Made by a program: the position numbers and the translations under genes. 64,000 nucleotides of DNA from Halobacillus sp. Marseille-P3879 (GTDB lineage Bacteria > Bacillota > Bacilli > Bacillales > Halobacillaceae). Shown piece by piece: positions 49,801 through 58,455 of the stretch; the first letter of the stretch is position 1, and every line of letters begins with the position of its first letter. The stretch lies in the NCBI RefSeq assembly GCF_900240285.1, contig NZ_OESS01000003.1:248001-312000 (forward strand), in the 5' to 3' direction. Under the pieces are notes generated by a model. It did no database searches. It was not told the DNA's origin and worked only from the letters and a program-made list of their open reading frames with translations.

Positions 49801-51093
49801 ATGAATGATTTAACTCAGAAAGATTCTTTTCTCGACCGGATAGGTGTTCCTTCTCACTTGGCATGGGGATATTTTGGTGTACTGATCTTTATGATGGGGG
49901 ACGGGTTAGAGCTTGCCTGGATTAGCCCTTATTTAGTTGACGAGGGATTGTCTGTATCTCAAGCCGCCACTTTAACTACTTCGTATGGTGTAACAATTGC
50001 GATTGCCGCTTGGTTTTCAGGAGTATTAACGGAAGCCATTGGGCCAAGACGAACGATGCTTCTTGGTGTAGGGTTATATATATTGGGTCACGTTCTATTT
50101 GTGGGCTTAGCGATTCCAACCCTTAATTATGGGTTAATGATTCCTACTTATGCACTGCGAGGTTTTGGATACCCGTTGTTTGCTTATTCTTTCCTTGTCT
50201 GGATAACGTACCGTACACCTCAGCATCAGCTCGGTAAAGCAGTGGGATGGTTCTGGTTTGTCTTTACTGGAGGTTTAAGTGTACTTGGAGCTTACTATTC
50301 AAGTTTTTCGATAGAAGTATTTGGATACATCCCAACACTCTGGACAGCAATTATCTGGGTTTTAATCGGGGCGTTTTTTGCTATTGTAGTTAACAAAGAC
50401 AAATTTGAAATCTTGGATGAGAAGCCAAGTGATACCTCTAAACTTAAAGAGCTGTTAAATGGTATAACCATTGTTAAAAGAGAACCAAAGGTTGGGATAG
50501 CCGGTATTGTGCGGATTGTTAACCAGGCTTCTCAGTATGCATTTCCTTTATTTCTTCCTATTTATTTAGCTGATCAAGGTGTCAGCACTACGGTTTGGCT
50601 TAATATATGGGGTACCATTTTTATTTCGAATATTGCTTTTAATCTGATTTTTGGGTATGTTGGTGATAAATTTGGATGGAGAAACACTGTTACCTGGTTT
50701 GGGGCAGTAGGGTGCGGGGTTTTTACAATTATGTTGTTCTACATACCCCAAGTCTTTACTGGAAACGTCTTCGTAGTCGGACTTATCGGTATCCTTTGGG
50801 GTGCTTGCTTGGCTGGCTTTGTACCACTTTCTGCGTTGACACCGACATTAGTTGGTGATGGCGATAAAGGAGCAGCTATGTCCATCTTAAATTTAGGAGC
50901 TGGATTATGCGTATTCGTCGGGCCTGCTCTAGTCGCACTTTTCTATGATTTAGTAGATACTCAGGGAATGATGTTGATTCTAGCCGGGTTGTATTTCGGA
51001 GCAGCTATTCTAACCAGGTTCCTTAAAGTACCTGAAGAGCTTCTAGAAGAAGAGGGGAAGTCAGTTAAAGATGGAGAGCAGTCTGTCATTTGA
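49801..51093 (+). CDS. MFS transporter, polyol permease type
   Basis: A 430-residue major facilitator with about 12 helices. LAWGYFGVLIFMMGDGLELAWISPYL near the start and GPRRTMLLGVGLYILGH (loop 2-3) are typical, as is YVGDKFGWRNTVTW (loop 8-9). The overall pattern resembles the ribitol/D-arabitol permeases RbtT and DalT. It follows eltD after 26 bases with ATGGTGGA-like ribosome binding site. The transported compound is likely the tetritol oxidised by EltD or DthD. Confidence 0.85.
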   Translation: MNDLTQKDSFLDRIGVPSHLAWGYFGVLIFMMGDGLELAWISPYLVDEGLSVSQAATLTTSYGVTIAIAAWFSGVLTEAIGPRRTMLLGVGLYILGHVLFVGLAIPTLNYGLMIPTYALRGFGYPLFAYSFLVWITYRTPQHQLGKAVGWFWFVFTGGLSVLGAYYSSFSIEVFGYIPTLWTAIIWVLIGAFFAIVVNKDKFEILDEKPSDTSKLKELLNGITIVKREPKVGIAGIVRIVNQASQYAFPLFLPIYLADQGVSTTVWLNIWGTIFISNIAFNLIFGYVGDKFGWRNTVTWFGAVGCGVFTIMLFYIPQVFTGNVFVVGLIGILWGACLAGFVPLSALTPTLVGDGDKGAAMSILNLGAGLCVFVGPALVALFYDLVDTQGMMLILAGLYFGAAILTRFLKVPEELLEEEGKSVKDGEQSVI

Positions 51094-51184
51094 AAATAGC
51101 GAGTAGATAGCTTTTTATTAGAAGCTATCTACTCCTGCTATATTCGTAGATTAGAACTAATAGAGCAAAGGGAGTGCACTAAAA

Positions 51185-52189
51185 ATGAAGAAGCTTATTA
51201 ATGATCCTAGAAGAGTAGTTGAAGAAATGGTGGAGGGATACGTCCATGCACATCCTGAATACATAAAACAATTGCCTGAAAATGAAAGGGCTTTAGTTAC
51301 TTCGCGAGAGACTAGAGAAGGGAAAGTCGGGATCTTGATTGGAGGGGGATCCGGGCATGAGCCCGGTTTCTTAGGGTATGTCGGTGAAGGTATGGCAGAT
51401 GGAGTAGCTGTTGGGAATATTTTTGCTTCGCCTTCCCCGGATCCTATATTAGAAGTTACCAAATCGATCGATAAAGGAGCAGGAGTCGCTTATCTATATG
51501 GTAACTATGCTGGCGATGTTATGAATTTCGGAATGGCGGCGGAAATGGCTGATATGGAGGAAGATATCGAAGTAGGAATGGCTTTAGCAACAGATGATGT
51601 TGCCTCTGCGCCGAAAGAAGAACAGGAGAAGCGGCGCGGGATTGCCGGAGAATTCTTTATTTATAAGGCGGCAGGTGCAGCAGCAGACTTTGGTTACAGC
51701 CTGGAAGAAGTTATTAGAGTAGCTGATAAGGCAAATACCAACACTCGTTCCATGGGAGTCGGGATCAGCCCATGCTATCTTCCGCAAACAGGTGAACCTA
51801 GCTTTGAGATCGGTGATGATGAAATGGAAATCGGTCTTGGACATCACGGGGAACCTGGCCTTGAAAAAGGAAAACTTGAATCTGCAGATGCCGTAGCAGA
51901 CCGCCTTGTTGGTGATATTTTAAATGATGTTGAATTTTCTCCCGGTGAAGAAGCTGCAGTCTTAGTAAATGGTCTAGGTTCAACTCCTAAAATGGATTTA
52001 TATATTGTCTATCGCAGGGTTGAACAAATCTTAAAAGAACGAGGAATTAAGATTTACCGATCCTACGTCGGTGACTATATTACCTCGCTTGAAATGGGCG
52101 GCTGCTCAGTAACTTTGATGAAGCTGGATGAAGAATTAAAGAAAACGATTGACCACCCTGTAGACTGCCCGATGTTCGTTCAAAAATAA
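51185..52189 (+). CDS. dhaK: DhaK-type dihydroxyacetone/erythrulose kinase subunit
   Basis: Substrate-binding subunit of a ketose kinase. 334 residues. GGGSGHEPGFLGYVG (substrate loop), NYAGDVMNF, and GLGHHGEPGLEKG, with the histidine that forms a covalent hemiaminal with the ketone. In this context the substrate is likely erythrulose rather than dihydroxyacetone, as for DerK/LerK in mycobacteria. It is separated from DhaL as in PTS-type systems, but no DhaM is present, so the phosphoryl donor may be ATP. Acts with the next gene product. Confidence 0.87.
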   Translation: MKKLINDPRRVVEEMVEGYVHAHPEYIKQLPENERALVTSRETREGKVGILIGGGSGHEPGFLGYVGEGMADGVAVGNIFASPSPDPILEVTKSIDKGAGVAYLYGNYAGDVMNFGMAAEMADMEEDIEVGMALATDDVASAPKEEQEKRRGIAGEFFIYKAAGAAADFGYSLEEVIRVADKANTNTRSMGVGISPCYLPQTGEPSFEIGDDEMEIGLGHHGEPGLEKGKLESADAVADRLVGDILNDVEFSPGEEAAVLVNGLGSTPKMDLYIVYRRVEQILKERGIKIYRSYVGDYITSLEMGGCSVTLMKLDEELKKTIDHPVDCPMFVQK

Positions 52190-52202
52190 AGGAGGTTTTA
52201 AA

Positions 52203-52859
52203 ATGGAACTATCATCTTATGATTTAAAGAATTTTTTTAAAACCGTAGCAGCCATGGTGGAAGAGGAGAAAGATTATTTGTGTGAACTGGACCGTAAGTT
52301 GGGTGATGGCGATCACGGAGTCACTATGTCTATTGGCTGGCAGGCCGTAGATGACATTCTGGATACGGACCTTAAAGAGGAAGAAGATTGCGGGAAAATT
52401 AGTATGAAAGTAGGAAAAACGTTTTTAAGTGCTGTTGGATCATCTGTTGGCCCTTTGTATGCTACTGGTCTGATGAGGGGAGCTAAATCGGGGAAAAAGA
52501 AAACAGTGATGGATGAGAAAGATTTAGTAGAGTACTGGATAGCTTTCGCGAGGGGGATTAAAGAAAGGGGTCAAGCAGAAGTAGGAGAGAAAACCATGGT
52601 TGATACACTTGAACCATTTGCAAACACTCTTGAGGAGAAATACGCTCAAACCAATCAATTCTTTGAATCGTTTGAGCATGCCATAAGCGATGCGGAAAAA
52701 GGGATGAAATCAACTAAAGATATTATATCTAAGAGAGGTCGTTCCAGCCGCTTAGGTGACCGTTCGGTTGGAGCACAGGACCCTGGAGCCACTTCCGCGT
52801 TTATGATTTTGTCAGCGTTTCATAAATTCGCACAGAATAGGTCTACCCAGGTTAGTTAA
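52203..52859 (+). CDS. dhaL: DhaL-type kinase subunit
   Basis: Nucleotide-binding subunit partnering with DhaK. 218 residues. The magnesium-binding aspartates are in LDRKLGDGDHGVTMS (residues about 29-43). GKTFLSAVGSSVGPLYATGLMRGA and GRSSRLGDRSVGAQDPGATS, with the DPGA motif, are conserved. AAAGGAGG lies before the ATG, 13 bases after dhaK. It probably phosphorylates erythrulose to erythrulose phosphate. It is the last gene of the eltD operon; a new promoter region follows. Confidence 0.9.
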   Translation: MELSSYDLKNFFKTVAAMVEEEKDYLCELDRKLGDGDHGVTMSIGWQAVDDILDTDLKEEEDCGKISMKVGKTFLSAVGSSVGPLYATGLMRGAKSGKKKTVMDEKDLVEYWIAFARGIKERGQAEVGEKTMVDTLEPFANTLEEKYAQTNQFFESFEHAISDAEKGMKSTKDIISKRGRSSRLGDRSVGAQDPGATSAFMILSAFHKFAQNRSTQVS

Positions 52860-52951
52860 CTGGCATCACTTAATCAATGAACTTAGCTTTTCATAATAGG
52901 AATCAGGATCAGCTTATTTGTTTCTGATTTCTTTTTTTTACAAAAAAACAA

Positions 52952-53013
52952 AAACGAAAATAAATAACAATAATAAACGAAAATAAAAAATAAATAATTA
53001 TTGATAAACGAAA
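52952..53013 (+). promoter_or_regulatory. Triple AAACGAAA repeat, DeoR operator candidate for rpiB-glpX-tkt
   Basis: AAACGAAA occurs at 52952-52959, 52975-52982 and 53006-53013 in very AT-rich DNA upstream of the RpiB-type gene. The same element in reverse lies before the deoR/eltD genes. The phrase TTGATAAACGAAAGTA around the third copy resembles ATGATAAACTAAGTG at the eltD -10 region. Confidence 0.55.
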
Positions 53014-53068
53014 GTATATGTAATAATATGAAAGTATATAATTGAAGTTAATGAAGGGAGATAGTTTG

Positions 53069-53557
53069 ATGAGGATTGGAATCGGAAGTGATCATAACGG
53101 ATTTGCATTAAAAGAAGAGATCAAAGGGTTTATCGAGAAAACGTTCACCCATGAGTTGGTGGATTACGGATGTTATTCATGTGATTCTGTTGACTACCCT
53201 GACGTTGCATTTGATGTATCACAGAATATAAGTGAGTCTAAATTAGACCGGGGCATCTTGATCTGCGGCACAGGGATCGGCGTAGCGATTGCAGCTAATA
53301 AATACCCGGGGATTCGTGCGGCATTAGCACATGATACGTATTCTGCAGAAAGAGCTCAATTGAGCAATAATGCTCAAATAATTACGATGGGGTCACAGAT
53401 TATAGGGCCAGAGGCAGCGAAAAAAGTAGTGGAAGCTTATCTTCATTCTACTTGGGCAGAAGGATCAAAACACAAAGTGGATAAAATCATCAAAAAGGAA
53501 AGAGAGTTTTTTCGTCAAGGAGTGGGCACCACGGCAGCCGGAAATCAGTGCCGTTAA
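53069..53557 (+). CDS. RpiB/LacAB family sugar-phosphate isomerase, tetrulose-phosphate isomerase candidate
   Basis: About 162 residues from ATG 53069 (GAAGGGAG upstream excludes the longer form). RpiB-type features: GSDHNGFALK, VDYPDVA, ILICGTGIGVAIAANK with the catalytic cysteine, and GIRAALAHDTYSAERAQLSNN. The NNAQIITMGSQIIG segment differs from the HNDANVLxLG of true ribose-phosphate isomerases. The related mycobacterial DerI and Brucella-type EryI convert D-erythrulose 4-phosphate to D-erythrose 4-phosphate. That reaction fits here; ribose-5-phosphate isomerase remains possible. Confidence 0.82.
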   Translation: MRIGIGSDHNGFALKEEIKGFIEKTFTHELVDYGCYSCDSVDYPDVAFDVSQNISESKLDRGILICGTGIGVAIAANKYPGIRAALAHDTYSAERAQLSNNAQIITMGSQIIGPEAAKKVVEAYLHSTWAEGSKHKVDKIIKKEREFFRQGVGTTAAGNQCR

Positions 53558-53577
53558 AACCGAGGGGGTATGCTTTG

Positions 53578-54525
53578 ATGCAACCATTATTACTGGATTT
53601 CTTAAAAGTGACTGAATCTGCCGCTATTTCTGCTTTACCTTGGATAGGAAGCGGAAATAAGATCAGCGCAGATGACGCTGCAACAAATACGATGCGTAAA
53701 AAGCTGAATGGCATGAAGATGAACGGCAGGATCGTAATTGGCGAAGGAGAAATTGATGAAGCACCTATGCTGTATATTGGAGAGACCTTAGGAACAGGTC
53801 AAGGCCCGGAAGTTGACATTGCAGTCGATCCCATCGAGGGGACGACTCCTACAGTAAATGGCCAGAGTAACGCCATTACTGTAATAGCAGCAGCACCTAA
53901 AGGGACGCTGCTGCATGCTCCAGACATGTATATGAAAAAAATTGCTGTCGGTCCGAAGGCTAAAGGTGAAATTGATATTGAGGCCCCGCTTAAAGAAAAT
54001 TTAAGAGCTGTAGCAAAAGCAAATGGAAAGAGCGTTCAAGAATTAAATGTACTGATCCAAAACCGTCCACGTCATCAAGAATACGTTGACATTATTAGAA
54101 GTGAGGGGGCTAAGGTTCATCTATTCAATGACGGAGACATTATCTATGCCATAGCTACTTGTATTGAAACGTTGGAAATTGATATGTTTCTTGGAATTGG
54201 AGGAGCTCCTGAAGGGGTGCTTGGTGCAGTAGCTCTGAAATGTCTCGGTGGTGAAATGCAAGGTAAGCTTATGCCGCGGAAAGAGGAGGAGGCCAGACGT
54301 TGTATCGAAATGGGGATTAATCACCCAGAACGAGCGTTAAGCCATACAGATTTAGTAAACTCAGAGGAATGTATTTTTGCAGCAACCGGCATTACGGATA
54401 ACCTATTCCTAAAAGGAGTCAGGTTGAACAATGGCAGCAACCTCACCCATTCCATTCTTATTAATGGAAGAGAAAACCAACTAAGGTATGTAGAGAGTCA
54501 ATACCCCGTTGCCGAAATGGTTTAA
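53578..54525 (+). CDS. glpX: Class II fructose-1,6-bisphosphatase GlpX (possibly also sedoheptulose-bisphosphatase)
   Basis: About 315 residues from ATG 53578, preceded by GAGGGGG. Lithium-sensitive phosphatase fold: KLNGMKMNGRIVIGEGEIDEAPMLYIGE, metal motif VDPIEGT, and GIGGAPEGVLGAVALKCLGGEMQGKL. GlpX removes the 1-phosphate of fructose bisphosphate and often of sedoheptulose bisphosphate. Placed between the isomerase and transketolase, it could process sedoheptulose 1,7-bisphosphate made from erythrose 4-phosphate and DHAP, which would permit disposal of erythrose 4-phosphate without transaldolase. That role is inferred. Confidence 0.92.
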   Translation: MQPLLLDFLKVTESAAISALPWIGSGNKISADDAATNTMRKKLNGMKMNGRIVIGEGEIDEAPMLYIGETLGTGQGPEVDIAVDPIEGTTPTVNGQSNAITVIAAAPKGTLLHAPDMYMKKIAVGPKAKGEIDIEAPLKENLRAVAKANGKSVQELNVLIQNRPRHQEYVDIIRSEGAKVHLFNDGDIIYAIATCIETLEIDMFLGIGGAPEGVLGAVALKCLGGEMQGKLMPRKEEEARRCIEMGINHPERALSHTDLVNSEECIFAATGITDNLFLKGVRLNNGSNLTHSILINGRENQLRYVESQYPVAEMV

Positions 54526-54582
54526 AGAATTGAATATGTGGAGAATTCCTACGGTCAGTAAACTTTTAAAGAGGTGAAGGAA

Positions 54583-56601
54583 ATGTTGGAAACGAGTGTG
54601 TCAACTGCACAGCTTTCCATTAACACGATTCGAACCCTGACTATCGACGCGGTAGAAAAAGCAAACTCGGGTCATCCGGGTATGCCGATGGGGGCAGCGC
54701 CAATGGCATATACTTTATGGACAGATTTCATGAACCATAACCCGGGAAATTCCAAGTGGTTTAACCGAGATCGATTTGTATTATCAGCAGGGCACGGCTC
54801 AATGCTTTTGTACAGCCTTCTTCATTTATCAGGATATGGCGTAACGATTGATGATCTTAAAAACTTTCGACAGTGGGAATCAAGAACGCCGGGACATCCT
54901 GAATTTGGACACACGGATGGTGTAGAGGCTACGACTGGTCCATTAGGCCAGGGAGTTTCGATGGCAGCTGGTATGGCGATGGCTGAAGCGCACCTTGCAG
55001 CTAAGTATAATCGTGAAGGCTATAATGTGGTAGATCATTATACTTATGCTATTTGCGGAGATGGTGATTTGATGGAAGGGGTTTCTCAGGAATCAGCTTC
55101 TTTAGCGGGTCATCTTGGTCTCGGAAAGCTTGTGGTGCTTTATGATTCTAATGATATATCGCTCGATGGGGATTTAGATCGCTCTTTTAGTGAAAGTGTG
55201 GAGAAACGATATGAAGCTTATGGGTGGCAGGTCATTCGTGTAGAAGATGGAACGGATACGGACAGCATTGCAAAAGCAATCGAACAAGCTAAACAAAATA
55301 TTGAACAGCCATCCATGATTGAAGTAAAAACGGTTATCGGATATGGTTCACCTAATAAGTCTGGAAAATCAGCTTCTCACGGAGCTCCTCTTGGAGAGGA
55401 AGAAGCGATGGCAGCTAAGGAATACTACAAGTGGACTTATCATGAACCTTTTTATGTTCCGGAGGAAGTCTATCAAGACTTTAAAGATAAAGTGAAAAGT
55501 AATGGAAATAAACAAGAACAAATATGGAATGAATTGTTTCAGCAATACAAAGAAGTTTATTCTGAGTTAGCAAATGAGTTAGAAACCGCTATAGCCGGAG
55601 GACTTCCAGAAGGATGGGAAAATGAGCTTCCTGTATACACAGAAGGAGAAGACAAAACAGCAACACGGGCGTCTTCAGGGGAAGTGATCAATGCGTTGTC
55701 TCAAAAGGTTCCCTACTTGTTCGGAGGAAGTGCTGATTTAGCAGGTTCAAACAAAACGGAGATCAAAAAAGAAGAAGATTTCTCCCGTGAGAACTATGCG
55801 GGTCGAAATATCTGGTTTGGAGTTCGTGAATTTGCCATGGCTGCAGCGATGAATGGTATGGCGCTCCATGGTGGATTAAGAACGTATGCTGGTACTTTCT
55901 TTGTATTTAGTGATTATCTGCGTCCAGCTCTCCGGCTTTCGGCCATTATGAATCTTCCGGTCAATTATGTATTAACTCACGATTCCGTGGCTGTAGGTGA
56001 AGATGGACCAACACATGAGCCGGTAGAACACCTCGCTTCTCTTCGTGCGATGCCGAATCTTTCTGTGCTCCGGCCTGCTGACGGAAATGAAACCAGTGCC
56101 GCATGGAGAGTAGCACTAGAATCTAATAACACTCCACATGTGCTTGTACTAACACGTCAGAATCTCTCTGTTTTAGAAGGAACGGCCGAACATGCCTATG
56201 AAGGAGTGAAACGTGGAGCGTACGTTCTTAAAGATTCAAAAAAGCGTGTACCGGATGGGATCTTGCTGGCCTCTGGTTCAGAAGTTCAACTGGCTGTTCG
56301 TGCTCAGAAGGAATTGAAAACGTTAAAAGGCTATGATTTCCGTGTGGTTAGTGTTCCCTCTTTTGATCGTTTTGATGCTCAAAGTGCTGACTATAAAGAA
56401 AGCGTGCTTCCTTCCAATGTGAGAAAGCGGTTGGCCATTGAAATGGGAGCTTCCTTGGGCTGGGAACGTTATACAGGTATTGATGGAGCAGTGATTGGTA
56501 TTGATAAGTTTGGCGCATCTGCACCAGGAGAAACAATCATTAAGGAATATGGTTTTACTGTAGATAACATTGTGGAACAAGCTGAGAACTTTTACAAATA
56601 A
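54583..56601 (+). CDS. tkt: Transketolase
   Basis: TPP-dependent transfer of two-carbon units between sugar phosphates. About 672 residues from ATG 54583 (GAGGTGAAGG upstream; the GTG nine bases earlier lies inside it). Motifs: [41 protein letters not shown]-binding [52 protein letters not shown] and [25 protein letters not shown]. Full length. As last gene of this operon it links erythrose 4-phosphate to the pentose phosphate pathway. It is probably a pathway-specific copy besides a housekeeping transketolase. Confidence 0.95.
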   Translation: MLETSVSTAQLSINTIRTLTIDAVEKANSGHPGMPMGAAPMAYTLWTDFMNHNPGNSKWFNRDRFVLSAGHGSMLLYSLLHLSGYGVTIDDLKNFRQWESRTPGHPEFGHTDGVEATTGPLGQGVSMAAGMAMAEAHLAAKYNREGYNVVDHYTYAICGDGDLMEGVSQESASLAGHLGLGKLVVLYDSNDISLDGDLDRSFSESVEKRYEAYGWQVIRVEDGTDTDSIAKAIEQAKQNIEQPSMIEVKTVIGYGSPNKSGKSASHGAPLGEEEAMAAKEYYKWTYHEPFYVPEEVYQDFKDKVKSNGNKQEQIWNELFQQYKEVYSELANELETAIAGGLPEGWENELPVYTEGEDKTATRASSGEVINALSQKVPYLFGGSADLAGSNKTEIKKEEDFSRENYAGRNIWFGVREFAMAAAMNGMALHGGLRTYAGTFFVFSDYLRPALRLSAIMNLPVNYVLTHDSVAVGEDGPTHEPVEHLASLRAMPNLSVLRPADGNETSAAWRVALESNNTPHVLVLTRQNLSVLEGTAEHAYEGVKRGAYVLKDSKKRVPDGILLASGSEVQLAVRAQKELKTLKGYDFRVVSVPSFDRFDAQSADYKESVLPSNVRKRLAIEMGASLGWERYTGIDGAVIGIDKFGASAPGETIIKEYGFTVDNIVEQAENFYK

Positions 56602-56690
56602 AACAAAAAAGCGTTTTTGGTGTGGGCATGATGTGAATCTTTAATTAATCGAAAGACAAGGTTTAAAAGCATCAAATTTGGCTGCTCTTC

Positions 56691-56724
56691 AGACTGTCGA
56701 AAAACTCGACAGTCTTATTTTTTG
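56691..56724 (+). terminator. Intrinsic terminator after tkt
   Basis: AGACTGTCGA-aaaac-TCGACAGTCT is a 10-bp perfect stem followed by TATTTTTTG. Confidence 0.88.
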
Positions 56725-56934
56725 TTCTTTATGTATAATTCAACGGTTAAATAGTATGACAAAGAACTGGTCTTAAACAGCCAGTTATATTCAGATTAAC
56801 CGTAATTCTGTACGTTTTGATTCGTGGAATCCATCATTTGAGCTGATTTCATCCCTACCTATTATAAGTACACCGTTTGTATATGTTTTTAAGTTTGAAA
56901 GTTCCTTATTCGTTCCCTTTTAGCTTTTTATCGT
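56725..56934. other. Gene-free stretch between tkt terminator and interspersed repeat
   Basis: AT-rich, no ribosome binding site with a matching open frame and no recognisable regulatory site. Confidence 0.4.
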
Positions 56935-57061
56935 AAAAGGGTTTTTGGAAACGTCGAGACTCCTGTGGGAAATGCGGATAAGGTGTGACCCCGCAGGGCC
57001 AAAGGCCTGAGGAGGCACACCATTCGCCCACGGAAAGCGAGTTGTTTCCAAAAATCCTTTT
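56935..57061. repeat. Bacillales interspersed structured repeat (CGAGACTCCTGTGGGA type)
   Basis: A 127-base element whose ends pair (AAAAGGGTTTTTGGAAAC at 56935-56952 with GTTTCCAAAAATCCTTTT at 57044-57061). Inside are the phrases CGAGACTCCTGTGGGA, GACCCCGCAGGGCC, CTGAGGAGGC and CGGAAAGCGAG, known to me from a repeat present in many copies in Bacillus-related genomes. Inner stems CCTGTGGG/CCCGCAGG-like and GGCC-aaa-GGCC add structure. It has no coding role that I can see. It lies at the right edge of the tetritol block. Confidence 0.75.
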
Positions 57062-57100
57062 CTCTACACCAGGCAGTAGAAAGGGATTAACCACAAGCTG

Positions 57101-57130
57101 AAAAGCAGCCAGATCTGGCTGCTTTTTTTA
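57101..57130 (+). terminator. Terminator at the right boundary of the tetritol block
   Basis: GCAGCC-AGATCT-GGCTGC followed by seven T. Nearly identical to the hairpin at 46741-46769 in inverted orientation. No gene directly precedes it; the nearest upstream gene (tkt) has its own terminator, so it may be a relic of the ancestral malR terminator. Confidence 0.85.
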
Positions 57131-57166
57131 ATTACAATAAGATTTTTACTTTCATATGATGGGCAA

Positions 57167-57180
57167 GTAAAGCGTTTGCA
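57167..57180 (+). promoter_or_regulatory. Weak cre-like site upstream of malic enzyme
   Basis: GTAAAGCGTTTGCA matches the cre consensus at 12 of 14 positions, missing the first two bases, 54 bases before the malic enzyme start. Only suggestive. Confidence 0.3.
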
Positions 57181-57234
57181 TTTAAGATAAGGCCTATAAG
57201 TGAAAGCGATTTCTGAAAGCTGGAGGGCAAGTAA

Positions 57235-58416
57235 ATGACGAGAGTCGATCTAAGTGAAGAGACATTGAATTTGCATCGTACCTTTAAAGGTAAAATCGAG
57301 GTGGCAAGTAAGATACCCGTCGATACGGAAGAGGATTTAAGCTTAGTGTACACGCCTGGAGTGGCTGATATATGTAAAGCAATTGCAGAGAATCCTGAGG
57401 AAGCGGACGAACTGACGTCAAAAGGAAATATGGTCGCAATTGTGACCGATGGTACAGCTGTATTAGGGCTTGGAGACATCGGACCAAAAGCAGCAATTCC
57501 GGTAATGGAAGGAAAAAGCCTTCTGTTTAAAAAATTCGCCGGCGTCGATGCTTTTCCGTTGTGCCTTGATACCAAAAGTACAGAAGAGATCATCGCTATC
57601 GTTAAAGCGCTTGCGCCGACATTTTCAGGAGTAAATCTTGAGGATATATCCGCCCCGAGATGTTTTGAGATTGAAGAGCGCTTAAAGAAGGAACTCGATA
57701 TTCCTGTTTTTCATGATGATCAGCACGGAACGGCGATTGTCGTGTTAGCCGCTTTAATCAATGCACTAAAGATAGTGAAAAAAGCAAGATCACAGGCGAA
57801 AGTCGTAATAAATGGTGCTGGTGCAGCGGGGATCGCGATTGCGGAGCTGCTTATGGATGCCGGGTTTAATGATGTTACGCTTGTCAGCCTTGAAGGCGTT
57901 ATCCGTAAAGGGGAGACATGGATGAACCCGAGGCAGCGCGCTATGGCAGAACGAACAAACCTTAACGGTAGACACGGTGGGTTAGATGAAGTCATCACGG
58001 GAGCAGATATTTTTATCGGCGTGTCAGCTCCGGAAATTGTAACCAAAGAGCAGGTTCAGCGGATGAATAACCATCCGATTGTATTTGCATTAGCGAATCC
58101 AGTGCCTGAAATTTACCCGGAAGATGCATTAGCGGGTGGAGCAGCTGTAGTAGGGACAGGCCGTTCTGATTATCCGAATCAAATTAATAATCTGCTGGCC
58201 TTTCCGGGCATTTTTAAGGGAGCGCTTAATCAAAAAGTGAGAGACATCACGGTTGATATGAAGGTAGCTGCGGCTGAAGGTATTGCAGCGGTCGTTACCG
58301 ATCAGGAACTTTCTCGAGATTACGTCATCCCTGGTGCTCTAGATAAAACTGTTGCTCAAGCAGTAGCCGATGCCGTTGAACAGTCTGTGGAACAAAAGGA
58401 AGAGTGCTTAGTGTAA
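57235..58416 (+). CDS. NAD(P)-dependent malic enzyme
   Basis: Oxidative decarboxylation of malate to pyruvate. 393 residues, the short bacterial type as in B. subtilis YtsJ/MleA. Motifs: VYTPGVADICKAIAE, VTDGTAVLGLGDIGPKAAIPVMEGKSLLFKKFAGVDAFP, NLEDISAPRCFEIEE with metal ligands, FHDDQHGTAIVVLAALINAL, Rossmann VVINGAGAAGIAIAELLMDAG, and FALANPVPEIYPEDA. GGAGGG lies 12 bases before the ATG. It is followed by a malate-type transporter after 39 bases, so the pair forms a malate utilisation operon, probably activated by the MalK/MalR-like system at 44-47 kb. Confidence 0.93.
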   Translation: MTRVDLSEETLNLHRTFKGKIEVASKIPVDTEEDLSLVYTPGVADICKAIAENPEEADELTSKGNMVAIVTDGTAVLGLGDIGPKAAIPVMEGKSLLFKKFAGVDAFPLCLDTKSTEEIIAIVKALAPTFSGVNLEDISAPRCFEIEERLKKELDIPVFHDDQHGTAIVVLAALINALKIVKKARSQAKVVINGAGAAGIAIAELLMDAGFNDVTLVSLEGVIRKGETWMNPRQRAMAERTNLNGRHGGLDEVITGADIFIGVSAPEIVTKEQVQRMNNHPIVFALANPVPEIYPEDALAGGAAVVGTGRSDYPNQINNLLAFPGIFKGALNQKVRDITVDMKVAAAEGIAAVVTDQELSRDYVIPGALDKTVAQAVADAVEQSVEQKEECLV

Positions 58417-58455
58417 TGCTAAGCCTCTTTAAAAATTAGTAAAGGAGAGATTGAT

